Shown piece after piece: positions 34,544 through 43,152 of a DNA stretch of 64,000 nucleotides. The translations under genes and the position numbers were made by a program. Every line of letters starts with the position of its first letter. The first letter of the stretch is position 1. Location: the NCBI GenBank assembly GCA_001306305.2, contig CP155577.1:1240001-1304000 (forward strand), given 5' to 3'. Below the pieces are notes generated by a model. It saw nothing but the letters and a program-made list of their open reading frames with translations. It ran no database searches and was not told the origin of the DNA. This stretch comes from Citromicrobium bathyomarinum. Its GTDB lineage: Bacteria; Pseudomonadota; Alphaproteobacteria; Sphingomonadales; Sphingomonadaceae.

Positions 34544-35856
34544 CCTTCGCATTCTCCAAGGACACCGTCCGCCAGGCAATCTCCGCCCACTCCGCCCTGG
34601 GCCTGATTTGCTGCGCGCTGCTCTATCTGATCTGCGCCACCGGCACCGCGATCGTGCTGTACGAAGAGTTTCAGCGTCTCGAACAGCTCGACGCGCCCGA
34701 GATGAGCGCCATCGACCCTGCCAGCGTCCAGCGCGGGATCGAAAACGTGCTGGCGAGCGAGAAAGGCAAGCCGGCAACGACGCACCTCTATGTCCACCTG
34801 CCGAGCGAGGCCCTGCCGCGCACGACGATCACCACCGATACGCAGGCCGTCCATATCGATCGCCAGGGTGAAATCGTTGTCCCGGAAGAGAATGCCTGGG
34901 CGGAATTCCTGCTGGCGCTGCATTACCGGCTCAACCTTCCGGCGCTCTACGGCATGACGCTGGTCGGCCTGTTCGGCGCGATGATCGTGGCGCTCTCGGT
35001 CTCCGGCATCGTCGCGCATCCGCGCATTTTCCGCGATGCCTTCCGCCTGCGCGCGCGCCGGGGGGACGACGTGGCGACGCTCGACTGGCACAACCGGCTG
35101 GCGGTCTGGACGCTGCCCTTCGCGCTGGCGATCGCGCTCACCGGGGCGATGATCGGGCTCTTCTACGTGTCGGGTGGCGCGGTGGCGACCGCGGCCTATG
35201 GCGGCGACAGCGAAGCGGCGCTCGCCCCGGTGTTCGGCGGCGAGCCGGAAGGCGATGCGGCCCCGGCGCCGGTGCCCGACGTCGCGCCCGCGCTTGCCTA
35301 CATGGAACGCGAATATCCCGAGGTGGATCCCTATTACGTCATCCTGCATGATCCGGGGACTGCGGGCCAGCACGTGCAGGTGATCGCGGAACATCAGCGC
35401 CGGCTGATTTTCGGCGAGTATTATGCATTCTCCGCAGGCGGCGAATTTCGCGGCACTGTGGGCCTGGCCGACGGCACGGTGGGGCAGCAGGTTGCCGCTT
35501 CGATGTACAATTTGCACTTCGGCAATTTCGGCGGACTGCCGGTGAAGATCGCCTATATCGTCTTCGGGCTGGCGCTGACCGTGGTGGTGGCAACCGGCAC
35601 CTTCATCTGGTTCGACAAGCGGGAGCGGCGGGGCCAGCGCTCCACCTATCTGCGGGCCGCCTGGTGGGGCCTCGTGGCGGGTGTTCCGCTCGGCCTGGTG
35701 GCCACGCTTCTGGCGCGTTTTGCGCTGGGCAACGGCGCGCCCTTCGTGGCGATCTTCTGGACGGCCTGTCTGATCGCGATCACTGTGCCGCTGCTGCTTG
35801 CCCGGCGGACCGGCGCGCCCGCCAAGACAACGCCGGAGCCCGTGCCGGCAGAGTGA
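34540..35856 (+). CDS. PepSY-associated transmembrane protein, putative ferric-siderophore reductase
   Basis: 438-aa inner-membrane protein. ATG 34540 overlaps the previous stop (ATGA) and follows AGGGAGG. Four long helices are visible: about 17-40, 140-165, 190-215 and 345-370, with further ones near the C-terminus. Conserved PepSY_TM landmarks are SAHSALGLICCALLY near the start, ALHYRLNLP, LDWHNRLAVWTLPF and ASMYNLHFGNFGG; the repeated H residues in the membrane could ligate heme. Proteins of this type (PiuB/FoxB-like) reduce ferric siderophores after uptake. It is the last gene of the operon with the receptor. A Pro/Ala-rich acidic loop lies at about 240-265. Confidence 0.87.
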   Translation: MTFAFSKDTVRQAISAHSALGLICCALLYLICATGTAIVLYEEFQRLEQLDAPEMSAIDPASVQRGIENVLASEKGKPATTHLYVHLPSEALPRTTITTDTQAVHIDRQGEIVVPEENAWAEFLLALHYRLNLPALYGMTLVGLFGAMIVALSVSGIVAHPRIFRDAFRLRARRGDDVATLDWHNRLAVWTLPFALAIALTGAMIGLFYVSGGAVATAAYGGDSEAALAPVFGGEPEGDAAPAPVPDVAPALAYMEREYPEVDPYYVILHDPGTAGQHVQVIAEHQRRLIFGEYYAFSAGGEFRGTVGLADGTVGQQVAASMYNLHFGNFGGLPVKIAYIVFGLALTVVVATGTFIWFDKRERRGQRSTYLRAAWWGLVAGVPLGLVATLLARFALGNGAPFVAIFWTACLIAITVPLLLARRTGAPAKTTPEPVPAE

Positions 35857-35880
35857 GGGTCGCCGAAGGCTGAAGTGGGC

Positions 35881-37176
35881 CTAACTGTTCCGGAAGAGCG
35901 ATGCCGCTGCTGCAATGTTCGATCTGAAATAGGAATGGACATAGCTCGCGCACAGCGATCCGTGCACGAACAGCGCTTCGGTGCGTCCGCCGTTGGGATT
36001 GCGGGTCTGGGCGAAGGGCGCGAGATCGGTCTCGATCCGCGAATAATGAAAGCCGTGCCCGCGCAGAGTGCCGCCAGGCCATGGGCATTCCTGCAGGCCG
36101 AGCCCGCCGAGGCGCGACTGCATGATCGTGCGACCGGGCAAGAGCCCCGCCATAACGTGGGTCTGCCCGTCGATCGTCTCCAGCTCCTGCGCACAGACCA
36201 TCATGCCCCCGCATTCGGCCAGAATCGGCTTGCCCCGTTCGTGATGGGCCCGCAGCTCATCCAGAAACGCGCCATTGTTCGCCAGCGCTTCGGCATGGAG
36301 TTCGGGATAACCGCCGGGGAGCCAGAGCGCATCGAAATTGGGCAACGAGTCTCCTGCAAGCGGTGAGAAGAAATGGAGGTCCGCCCCCAGCTCGCGAAGC
36401 ACCGCCAGATTGTCGGGATAGATGAAGGCAAAACAGGCATCGCGTGCGATCGCGATGCGTTGTCCTTTAAGGTCTGCCGGCAGCGCGGCGTAATCAGTTC
36501 CGGGGGTGAAGGTGACCGGCGGCGGCAGGTCGTTCACTGCGGCTGGAAGCCCCCGCGCGCACGCTGCAATCCGTTCGTCCAGGCCGGCGATCTCATCCGC
36601 TATCAGCAGGCCAAGATGGCGCTCGGGCAAGGCGAAGTCGGCGCTGCGCTCCACTGCGCCCAGCCAGCGCACCGGCGCGCGTACGCTGTCTTCCAGCATG
36701 GCGGCATGGCGCGCGCTTCCCACGCGATTGGCGATCGCGCCGTGCAGCGCGATGTCGCTGCGGTAGGTGGCGAGGCCGTGGACGATCGCGCCGAAGCTTT
36801 GCGCCATCGCCGAACCGTCGATCACCGCCAGCACCGGCAGGCCGAAGCGGGCGGCGATATCGGCAGCCGACGGATCGCCATCGAACAGGCCCATCACGCC
36901 TTCGACGAGGATAATGTCCGCCGCGCACGCCGCCTCGTAGAGCAGGCGGCGGCAATCATCCTCGCCCACCATGAACAGGTCGAGCGACAGGACGGGATGC
37001 CCGCTCGCCCGCTCGAGGATCATCGGGTCGAGAAAGTCTGGCCCGCACTTGAACACGCGCACCCGCAGGCCGCGATCGCGGTAGCGGCGCGCGAGGGCGG
37101 CGGTGATCGTGGTCTTGCCCTGTCCCGATGCGGGCGCGGCGACCAGCAGCGCGGGGCAGCGCGCGCTGCCGGTCAA
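35881..37176 (-). CDS. cobB: Cobyrinate a,c-diamide synthase
   Basis: 431-aa glutamine-dependent amidase that adds the a- and c-amide groups to (hydrogeno)cobyrinic acid. The N-terminal P-loop is APASGQGKTTITAALARRY, followed by FKCGPDFLDP and VEGVMGLFDG; the C-terminal glutaminase-like domain has the nucleophile in AECGGMMVCAQEL. The start is TTG 37176, which overlaps the cobO stop as TTGA, with AAAGG upstream. It is the third gene of the riboswitch-led leftward operon. In the usual order CobB works before CobO, and its presence suggests more than plain cobinamide salvage. Confidence 0.92.
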   Translation of the reverse strand: MTGSARCPALLVAAPASGQGKTTITAALARRYRDRGLRVRVFKCGPDFLDPMILERASGHPVLSLDLFMVGEDDCRRLLYEAACAADIILVEGVMGLFDGDPSAADIAARFGLPVLAVIDGSAMAQSFGAIVHGLATYRSDIALHGAIANRVGSARHAAMLEDSVRAPVRWLGAVERSADFALPERHLGLLIADEIAGLDERIAACARGLPAAVNDLPPPVTFTPGTDYAALPADLKGQRIAIARDACFAFIYPDNLAVLRELGADLHFFSPLAGDSLPNFDALWLPGGYPELHAEALANNGAFLDELRAHHERGKPILAECGGMMVCAQELETIDGQTHVMAGLLPGRTIMQSRLGGLGLQECPWPGGTLRGHGFHYSRIETDLAPFAQTRNPNGGRTEALFVHGSLCASYVHSYFRSNIAAAASLFRNS

Positions 37177-37787
37177 AGATCAATGCCTTTCTGCGCGCGA
37201 ACCCCGGCACGAAAGGCATGCTTCACGTCGCGGATCGAGCTGACCGTGTCGGCGGCCTCGATGAAGTCATCATGCGCCGCGCGGCCCGTGATCACCACAT
37301 GCTGCATCGGCGGGCGGGCCTCGATCGCGGGCATGATTTCTTCCAGCGAGAGATAGCGATAGGTGACGAGGTAGGTCAGCTCGTCGAGCACCACGAGATG
37401 GATCGAGGGATCGGCGAGCGCCTCCTTCGCCTTGTCCCACCCCGCGCGGGCGGCGGCGATGTCGCGGTCGCGGTTCTGCGTTTCCCAGGTAAAGCCTTCG
37501 CCGCAGCGTTCCCAGCGCATGTTGGGATCACGAGCGAAATACGCGCGCTCGCCCACTTCCTCCTTGCCCTTGATGAACTGGAACACGGCAGCCTTGTGGC
37601 CATAGCCGAGCGTGCGCGCGACCATCCCGAAGGCGGAGGACGACTTGCCCTTGCCGTTGCCGGTCAGGACCAGCAGCAGGCCCTTGTCCTCCTGCGCAGC
37701 CGCGATCCGCTTGTCGACCACCGCCTTGTGCTTCGCGGTGCGGGCACGGTAGCGGCGGTCGATCTCTTCCTTGTCGGCGTCGCTCAC
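37173..37787 (-). CDS. cobO: Cob(I)yrinic acid a,c-diamide adenosyltransferase
   Basis: 204-aa CobA/CobO-type enzyme that transfers the 5'-deoxyadenosyl group of ATP to the corrinoid cobalt. GTG 37787 overlaps the upstream stop (GTGA). The P-loop is GNGKGKSSSAFGMVARTLGYG, followed by FIKGKEEVGE, WETQNRDRD, VVLDELTYLV and the late HVVITGRAAH, all typical of CobO. It is coupled to the BtuM-like gene upstream and to cobB downstream, so import, adenosylation and amidation genes share one riboswitch. Confidence 0.95.
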   Translation of the reverse strand: MSDADKEEIDRRYRARTAKHKAVVDKRIAAAQEDKGLLLVLTGNGKGKSSSAFGMVARTLGYGHKAAVFQFIKGKEEVGERAYFARDPNMRWERCGEGFTWETQNRDRDIAAARAGWDKAKEALADPSIHLVVLDELTYLVTYRYLSLEEIMPAIEARPPMQHVVITGRAAHDDFIEAADTVSSIRDVKHAFRAGVRAQKGIDL

Positions 37788-38389
37788 CGGGCGCTGTCCG
37801 GCACGCGCTGACCCGTCAGGCTGCGCACCGCGACATGCGCGACCACCGCGATGCCGGTCCAGCTCAGCGTCGCGATCAGCGTGCCGGGGAAATAGCGTTC
37901 GAGGCGCGGCAGCCAGCCGGCCAGCGTCGCATCGGGGAAATGCCCGCTGAGCGCATAGAACCCGCCGCTGGAAAAGGCGTTGGAAACGAACGCTGCGCCT
38001 GCGACGATGGCGATCAGCGCGGGCAGATGCGCGGGCTTCACCTCGAGCCGCGCGGCGGCAAAGCGCCCCGCCAGCCACATCACGCCATAGGCGGGCAGCA
38101 GCATCCAGTAGGCGATGGTGAAGCAGAAGCTCTCGCCACCCTCAATCCCGATCACCGCAAGATCGATCGCGAAGGCCAGCGCGAACAGCGCGGGGAAGGC
38201 GAGGCGCGGGCGGATGTAGAACCCGGCGACGAGGAAGCTGGCGAGGCTGGTTTCGGGCAGGTGCACGAACTCGCTGAGCGAATGCGGCCGGGTCGCCAGC
38301 ATGACCACGACAAGCGCGGCGAAGACGAGAATGTCGAACCGCCGGATCGCGTGATCGGACGGCGCGGTGATGGATAGATCGGACATCAT
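37784..38389 (-). CDS. btuM: BtuM-like cobalamin/corrinoid membrane transporter
   Basis: 201-aa integral membrane protein with about six helices. The start ATGATG at 38389 follows AAGGGAG. Features are an N-terminal helix, LPETSLASFLVAGFYIRP, FAIDLAVIGIEGG, then the only cysteine of the protein (C89, in GGESFCFTIAYWMLLPAYG), and SGGFYALSGHFPD before the last helices. BtuM proteins are solitary ECF-type S components of Gram-negative bacteria in which one conserved cysteine binds the cobalt and removes cyanide from vitamin B12. Size, topology, single Cys, cobalamin riboswitch upstream and coupling to cobO all fit. The name rests on remembered family features, not an alignment. Confidence 0.65.
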   Translation of the reverse strand: MMSDLSITAPSDHAIRRFDILVFAALVVVMLATRPHSLSEFVHLPETSLASFLVAGFYIRPRLAFPALFALAFAIDLAVIGIEGGESFCFTIAYWMLLPAYGVMWLAGRFAAARLEVKPAHLPALIAIVAGAAFVSNAFSSGGFYALSGHFPDATLAGWLPRLERYFPGTLIATLSWTGIAVVAHVAVRSLTGQRVPDSAR

Positions 38390-38604
38390 TGGACTCCCTT
38401 GAAGTTGCAACGATGCGTTGCCCGAAGCGCCCAGCCGGAAAGGCAAGGGCCACGGGACAGAAGGCCATGACCGGGGGCCATGGCGCACAAACAGGATCGC
38501 GAGTGCCGGATGGCGGCCCTCCCTCTTCAACGCACACACAGGTGTCGTCCACCAAGGGATCGGACCCTCTTTCGACCGGTACATCCCGCCCGGGCGAAGA
38601 ACGA

Positions 38605-38800
38605 CGGCAACGGGCCGGTTTCCTGACTTGCCGGTTCGACGCGAAATCCGCCGCCTTCTCGAAAGGGCGATGCCCTTGCAATGGCGCGATGGCGGTCCGC
38701 TCACCGGTTACAGTTGCGGGAGCAGTGCCGGATTGAGCTGGCGTCGCCAGCCTGCCGGACTTCCCGATTAAGCCCTTGCGGGCACCCGTTACGCCGCCCC
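38605..38800 (-). promoter_or_regulatory. Cobalamin riboswitch controlling btuM-like/cobO/cobB
   Basis: Read on the minus strand, the conserved core GGCACTGCTCCCGCAACTGT lies near 38708-38730 and the B12 box AAGTCAGGAAACCGGCC at 38629-38613, in the order and spacing of a cobalamin aptamer. About 220 nt separate the B12 box from the start at 38389, enough for an expression platform. Ends are approximate. Bound adenosylcobalamin should reduce expression of the leftward operon. Confidence 0.88.
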
Positions 38801-38889
38801 TGATATGGAGGATCGGCAGCGCAGGCAAGGCTTCGCGATTGCACAATCAGCTTGCCACGCGCTTCGCCCCCGCATATCCGGCGGCCAAG

Positions 38890-39060
38890 CTTCAGGTTCC
38901 CCGAGAGGGGATTGAAAGGGAACGCGGTTAAAGACCGTGGCTGCCCCTGCAACTGTGAGCGGAGAGCCATCGGCCATCATGCCATTGGGGCGCGCAAGCG
39001 GCCCGAGAAGGCGGCCCGACCGGCATCGACCCGCGAGCCAGGAGACCTGCCTGACGCCGT
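38890..39060 (+). promoter_or_regulatory. Cobalamin riboswitch controlling btuB and the rightward cob operon
   Basis: The plus strand shows AAAGGGAACGCGGTTAAAGA, then GCTGCCCCTGCAACTGTGAG (38940-38959) and the classic B12 box AGCCAGGAGACCTGCC (39036-39051). These match the conserved blocks of cobalamin riboswitches in correct order. It lies about 180 nt before btuB. It is divergent from and only about 90 bp away from the minus-strand copy. Ends are approximate. Confidence 0.93.
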
Positions 39061-39240
39061 CGTTCTTCGTCCGGACAGGGTGTGCCGGCCGAACGGGGTT
39101 TTCCTCGAGAAACGACAGCCATTGCCTCGTGCGGCGCGTGCCGGACGGGATGGCTGGTGCGTGCGCCTCGCGGTGCCTGTTCCCGTCATTCCCCCCGACA
39201 CGATCCGCGCGGAGCGTCGTGTCACTTCTGGGGAATATTC

Positions 39241-41160
39241 ATGCCCAAAAACTACTGTGTTTCCATCCTGGCGCTTGCCGCCGTGCTGTCGCTGTCCACC
39301 GCCGCCCATGCGGAGGATGCCGACGATACCATTGTCGTCTCCGCGCTCAGAACCCCGGTCGAGACCGATCGCGTGTCGTCCTCGATCACCGTGCTCGACC
39401 TCGAGCGGATCGAGCAGGATCAGCCGATCGCGGTGTCCGACGTGCTCGTGCGCACACCGGGCATCAGCCTCTCGCGCAACGGCGGCTATGGCACCTCCAC
39501 CTCGCTACGCATACGCGGGGCCGATGCGGGCCAGGCCGTGCTCGTTGTCGACGGGATGCGGCTGGCCGACGCCTCCACCACCGATGGGGGCGCGGATTTC
39601 GGCAACCTGTTCGCCGACGATATCGAGCGGATCGAGATCCTGCGCGGGCCGCAGTCGATCCTGTGGGGCAGCAATGCCATCGGCGGCGTGGTCAACGTGC
39701 TCACCAACCGCCCAACCGCGCCACTGGAAGGCCGCGTCTCGATCGAGGGCGGATCGCGCAACACGCTGAATGCGCGTGCGGGTGTCGGCGGCAGCGGCAA
39801 GCTGCTCGACTGGCGGATCGCGGGCAGCACCTTCACCACCGACGGCATCTCCGCGCGCACCAGCGGCACCGAGCGCGACGGGTTCGAGCGCCAGTCGGCC
39901 AGCGGCACGCTGACCGCCAGGATCGCCCCCACGCTCTCGGCCGACCTGCGCGGCTATTACTCGCATGGCAGCAATGATTTCGACGGGTTTTCAGGTGACA
40001 GCCGCGCTTTTGGCGTGACGCAGACCTGGGCGACCTATGCCGGGATCAATGCGACCGTGCTGGATGGACGGCTCGCCAGCCGGCTCGCCTTCATCGAGAC
40101 CCGGACCGACCGCGACAATTTCGATCCCGCAAGATCGGTCCGCACCAAGACCTTCGACGCACAGGGCCGCACGCGCCGCTACGAATACCAAGGCGATCTG
40201 ACCCTGTCCGATAGGGTGCAGGTCTCCTTCGGGGCAGAGCGCGAGGAACAGCGCATGCGCACCGCCTCTCCGCGCGACAATAATGCGCCGATCGATGTCA
40301 CCCGCGCGCAGGCGGACACGAACAGCCTGTATGCGCTGGCGCGCGTCACGCCGGTGGCCGGGCTGACGATCGATGGCGGGGTGCGCTACGACGATCACAC
40401 GCGTTTTGGCGACAACACGGTGTTCAGCGCAGGCGCAAGCTTCGAGCCATGGAATGGCGGCACGCGGCTGCGGGCGAACTATTCGGAAGGCTTCAAGGCG
40501 CCCTCGCTCTACCAGCTGTTCAGCCAGTATGGCTTCGCGGACCTCGACCCCGAACATGCCAAGGGCTGGGAAGCCGGGATCGAGCAGGATCTGCTGGATG
40601 AGCGGCTGACGTTCTCGGCGGTGTATTTCGAGCGCGACACCGACAATCTGATCGATTTCGCCTATTGCCCGACCTCGGCCCCGCTGCCGCCCGAATGCTT
40701 CATTCCGGGCAGCGATGTGGAGCGCTTCGGCTATTACGCCAATGTCGACCAAGCCCGCGCGCGCGGCGTCGAAGTTGCGGGCGACGCGCGCTTCGGCGCG
40801 ATCTTCGCGCGCGGTAATTTCAGCTGGGTCGAGGCCGAAGATCGCACGCAAGGGTCCACCTTCGGCCAGCAATTGCCGCGCGTGCCGCAATACCTCGCCA
40901 ATGCCGCGATCGGCTATCAGGCGCGGCAGGGCCATTCGCTGAGCATTGCGCTGCGCTATTCGGGCGAAAGCACGGACCGGGCGGGTGGCGACATGCTGGA
41001 CGACTACCTGCTGACCGATCTGCGCGGCGAGTTGCACGTGAGCGGGCCGCTGATACTCTATGGCCGGGTCGAGAACCTGTTCGACACCGACTACGTCACC
41101 GCCAAGGGGTACGGCACGCTCGGCCGCAGCGTTCATATCGGAGTTAGGACGCGGCTGTGA
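39241..41160 (+). CDS. btuB: TonB-dependent vitamin B12 receptor
   Basis: 639-aa outer-membrane receptor for cobalamin. ATG 39241 opens a signal peptide (LALAAVLSLSTAAHA). The TonB box region is DDTIVVSALRTPVETDRV; the plug has SDVLVRTPGISLSRNGGYG, LRIRGADAGQAVLVVDGMRL and IERIEILRGPQSILWGSNAIGG, as in BtuB-type receptors, and the barrel ends VHIGVRTRL. It follows a cobalamin riboswitch and starts a nine-gene operon of B12 genes, with its stop overlapping the next start. Substrate assignment rests on fold plus context and is firm. Confidence 0.93.
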   Translation: MPKNYCVSILALAAVLSLSTAAHAEDADDTIVVSALRTPVETDRVSSSITVLDLERIEQDQPIAVSDVLVRTPGISLSRNGGYGTSTSLRIRGADAGQAVLVVDGMRLADASTTDGGADFGNLFADDIERIEILRGPQSILWGSNAIGGVVNVLTNRPTAPLEGRVSIEGGSRNTLNARAGVGGSGKLLDWRIAGSTFTTDGISARTSGTERDGFERQSASGTLTARIAPTLSADLRGYYSHGSNDFDGFSGDSRAFGVTQTWATYAGINATVLDGRLASRLAFIETRTDRDNFDPARSVRTKTFDAQGRTRRYEYQGDLTLSDRVQVSFGAEREEQRMRTASPRDNNAPIDVTRAQADTNSLYALARVTPVAGLTIDGGVRYDDHTRFGDNTVFSAGASFEPWNGGTRLRANYSEGFKAPSLYQLFSQYGFADLDPEHAKGWEAGIEQDLLDERLTFSAVYFERDTDNLIDFAYCPTSAPLPPECFIPGSDVERFGYYANVDQARARGVEVAGDARFGAIFARGNFSWVEAEDRTQGSTFGQQLPRVPQYLANAAIGYQARQGHSLSIALRYSGESTDRAGGDMLDDYLLTDLRGELHVSGPLILYGRVENLFDTDYVTAKGYGTLGRSVHIGVRTRL

Positions 41161-41567
41161 CGCTGGCGCCTGCCAGCAGCGGCGCGTCTGTCGTCGTGTG
41201 CAGCACCTGCCGCCTGTCCGCCGATCGTCGCGAAGACGACGACGGGCAGCGCGGCGGCGCGCGCCTCGCGGAGGCGCTGCGTGCGGCACAGGGCGCGAGC
41301 GAGCGCTATGCCGACATCGCGATCGAGGAGATGCCCTGTCTGTTCGCGTGCCAGCGGCACTGCACCGTGCATGTGCGCGGGCCGGGCAAGATCGGCTATG
41401 TGCTGGGCGACTTCGCACCCGACAGCGAGAGCGCCGAGGCGATCCTCGAATACACCGCCCATCACGCTGAAAGCGAGCACGGCAAGGTCGCCTATGCGAA
41501 ATGGCCCGAAGGGGTGAAGGGCCACTTCATCGTGCGCGTGCCGCCCGAAGGAAAGGTCGCGACATGA
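41157..41567 (+). CDS. DUF1636 family putative metal-binding protein
   Basis: 136-aa soluble protein of the DUF1636 family, often found in cobalamin gene clusters. It starts at GTG, overlapping the btuB stop, and ends in ATGA with cobT. Conserved cysteines occur as VVVCSTCR near the N-terminus and CLFACQRHC in the middle, an arrangement like thioredoxin-like [2Fe-2S] ferredoxins. C-terminal WPEGVKGHFIVRVPP is also family-like. A redox role such as cobalt reduction or a cobalt-handling role is suggested by position; no activity is established. Confidence 0.82.
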   Translation: MTLAPASSGASVVVCSTCRLSADRREDDDGQRGGARLAEALRAAQGASERYADIAIEEMPCLFACQRHCTVHVRGPGKIGYVLGDFAPDSESAEAILEYTAHHAESEHGKVAYAKWPEGVKGHFIVRVPPEGKVAT

Positions 41568-42580
41568 TCGCTTTCGCCGATCCCGCCGCGTTCGCCCATG
41601 CGCTTGCTACGCTGCCCGAGCCCGATCCGAAGGTGCGTGCCGCTGCGAGCGCGCGGCAGGCGGAGCTGACCAAACCGGCGGGTTCACTCGGCAGGCTGGA
41701 GGAGATCGCGGTCTTCATGGCGGGTTGGCAGAACACGCCCCGACCCACGCTCGAACGGATTGATGTGGTGGTGTTCGCGGGCAATCACGGCTGCGCGGCG
41801 CAAGGCGTAAGCGCCTTTCCCACCGAGGTGACCGCGCAGATGGTCGCGAACTTCCAGCACGGCGGGGCTGCGATCAACGCGCTCAGCCATGCCTGCGGGG
41901 CGAGCCTTGCCGTGATCCCGCTCGACCTCGACAGGCCGACCGCCGATATCTCGCGCGCACCCGCGATGAGCGAGGCGGAATGCCTCGACGCGCTGAACCG
42001 CGGTGCGGCTGCGGTGCCGGACGGATGCCAGCTGTTCGTCCCCGGCGAGATGGGCATCGGCAATACCACCCCCGCAGCTGCGTTGTGCGCCGCCGCGCTT
42101 GGGGGCGAGGCCGAGGCATGGGTCGGCCGAGGCACCGGCGTCGACGATACGATCCTCGCCCGCAAGCGCGCGCTCGTCGACAATGCGCTGGCCCTGCATG
42201 GCACTGCATGCACCAATGCCTTTGAAACGCTGCGCCGGCTCGGCGGGCGCGAGATCGCGGCGATGGCGGGGGCGGTCCTCGCCGCGCGCCACAAACGCAT
42301 ACCGGTGATGCTCGACGGGTTCATCGGCTGCGCGGCCATCGCGCCGCTCGCGGCAGAGGCACCGGGCATCGTCGATCACTGCCTCGCGGCGCATCGCTCT
42401 GCCGAGAATGCGCATGGTCGCCTGCTTGGCGCGCTCGGGCTCGTTCCGCTGCTCGCGCTCGACATGCGGCTGGGCGAAGGCTCCGGCGCGGCGGTGGCGG
42501 TGCAGATCGTCCGCTCCGCACTGGCCGCGCATGAGCGGATGGCGACTTTCGCCGAAGCTGCGGTGGCAGGGGCGACGTGA
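41564..42580 (+). CDS. cobT: Nicotinate-nucleotide:dimethylbenzimidazole phosphoribosyltransferase
   Basis: 338-aa enzyme that activates the lower-ligand base by making alpha-ribazole phosphate from nicotinate mononucleotide (called CobU in Pseudomonas nomenclature). Landmarks are TKPAGSLGRLEEIA, VVVFAGNHGCAAQGVSAFP, GEMGIGNTTPAAALCAAAL, GRGTGVDD and the catalytic-glutamate loop MRLGEGSGAAVAVQI. ATG 41564 overlaps the DUF1636 stop; the cobC start overlaps its end. It belongs to the nucleotide-loop assembly half of the pathway. Confidence 0.96.
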   Translation: MIAFADPAAFAHALATLPEPDPKVRAAASARQAELTKPAGSLGRLEEIAVFMAGWQNTPRPTLERIDVVVFAGNHGCAAQGVSAFPTEVTAQMVANFQHGGAAINALSHACGASLAVIPLDLDRPTADISRAPAMSEAECLDALNRGAAAVPDGCQLFVPGEMGIGNTTPAAALCAAALGGEAEAWVGRGTGVDDTILARKRALVDNALALHGTACTNAFETLRRLGGREIAAMAGAVLAARHKRIPVMLDGFIGCAAIAPLAAEAPGIVDHCLAAHRSAENAHGRLLGALGLVPLLALDMRLGEGSGAAVAVQIVRSALAAHERMATFAEAAVAGAT

Positions 42581-43152
42581 AGCCCTTCGACCTCCATCTG
42601 CTACGCCACGGCCCCCCGCTGCGCACCGGGCTGATGCTGGGTCATCATGACGAACCGGCGGCCCCGGGCGCACACCGTGCGCTGGTCGACCATGCGCAGG
42701 GTCTGGGCGCGGCGGAAGTGATCTCGTCGGACCTCAGCCGCGCGAGCGATGGCGCACGCGCGATTGCCGATTCACGCGCCCTTCCGCTGCGGATTGATCC
42801 GCGTTGGAGGGAGCTCGATTTCGGCGAGTGGGACGGCAAGCCATCCGCCGCGCTGGACCCACGGCAGCTCGAGGATTTCTGGGCCGATCCCGATGCCAAC
42901 CCGCCGCCCGATGGCGAGCGGTGGAGCGACCTTCGCAGCAGGATCCGCGAGGCCATCGCCGAGCTGGACACAACCGCCATCGTGGTCTCGCATGCCGGGG
43001 CGATGCGGGCGGCGGTCTCGGTTCTCACGGGGCTGGATCATCGCGCCGTCTGGGCGTTCGACCTTCCCTATGGCGCCTTGCTCTCGATCCGCGTCTGGCG
43101 CGGCGAGGGGAGCGAACTGGCAAGCGGACAGATCGTCGGCCTGCGGACATGA
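42577..43152 (+). CDS. cobC: Alpha-ribazole phosphatase (histidine phosphatase family)
   Basis: 191-aa phosphoglycerate-mutase-like phosphatase. The phospho-histidine motif is LLRHGPP near residue 9, followed by ELDFGEWDGK and the second histidine in VVSHAGAMR. GTG 42577 overlaps the cobT stop and the cobS start overlaps its end, so it lies inside the nucleotide-loop genes. It should remove the 5'-phosphate of alpha-ribazole phosphate or of adenosylcobalamin phosphate. Sequence alone cannot separate it from other histidine phosphatases; context makes the call. Confidence 0.9.
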   Translation: MKPFDLHLLRHGPPLRTGLMLGHHDEPAAPGAHRALVDHAQGLGAAEVISSDLSRASDGARAIADSRALPLRIDPRWRELDFGEWDGKPSAALDPRQLEDFWADPDANPPPDGERWSDLRSRIREAIAELDTTAIVVSHAGAMRAAVSVLTGLDHRAVWAFDLPYGALLSIRVWRGEGSELASGQIVGLRT

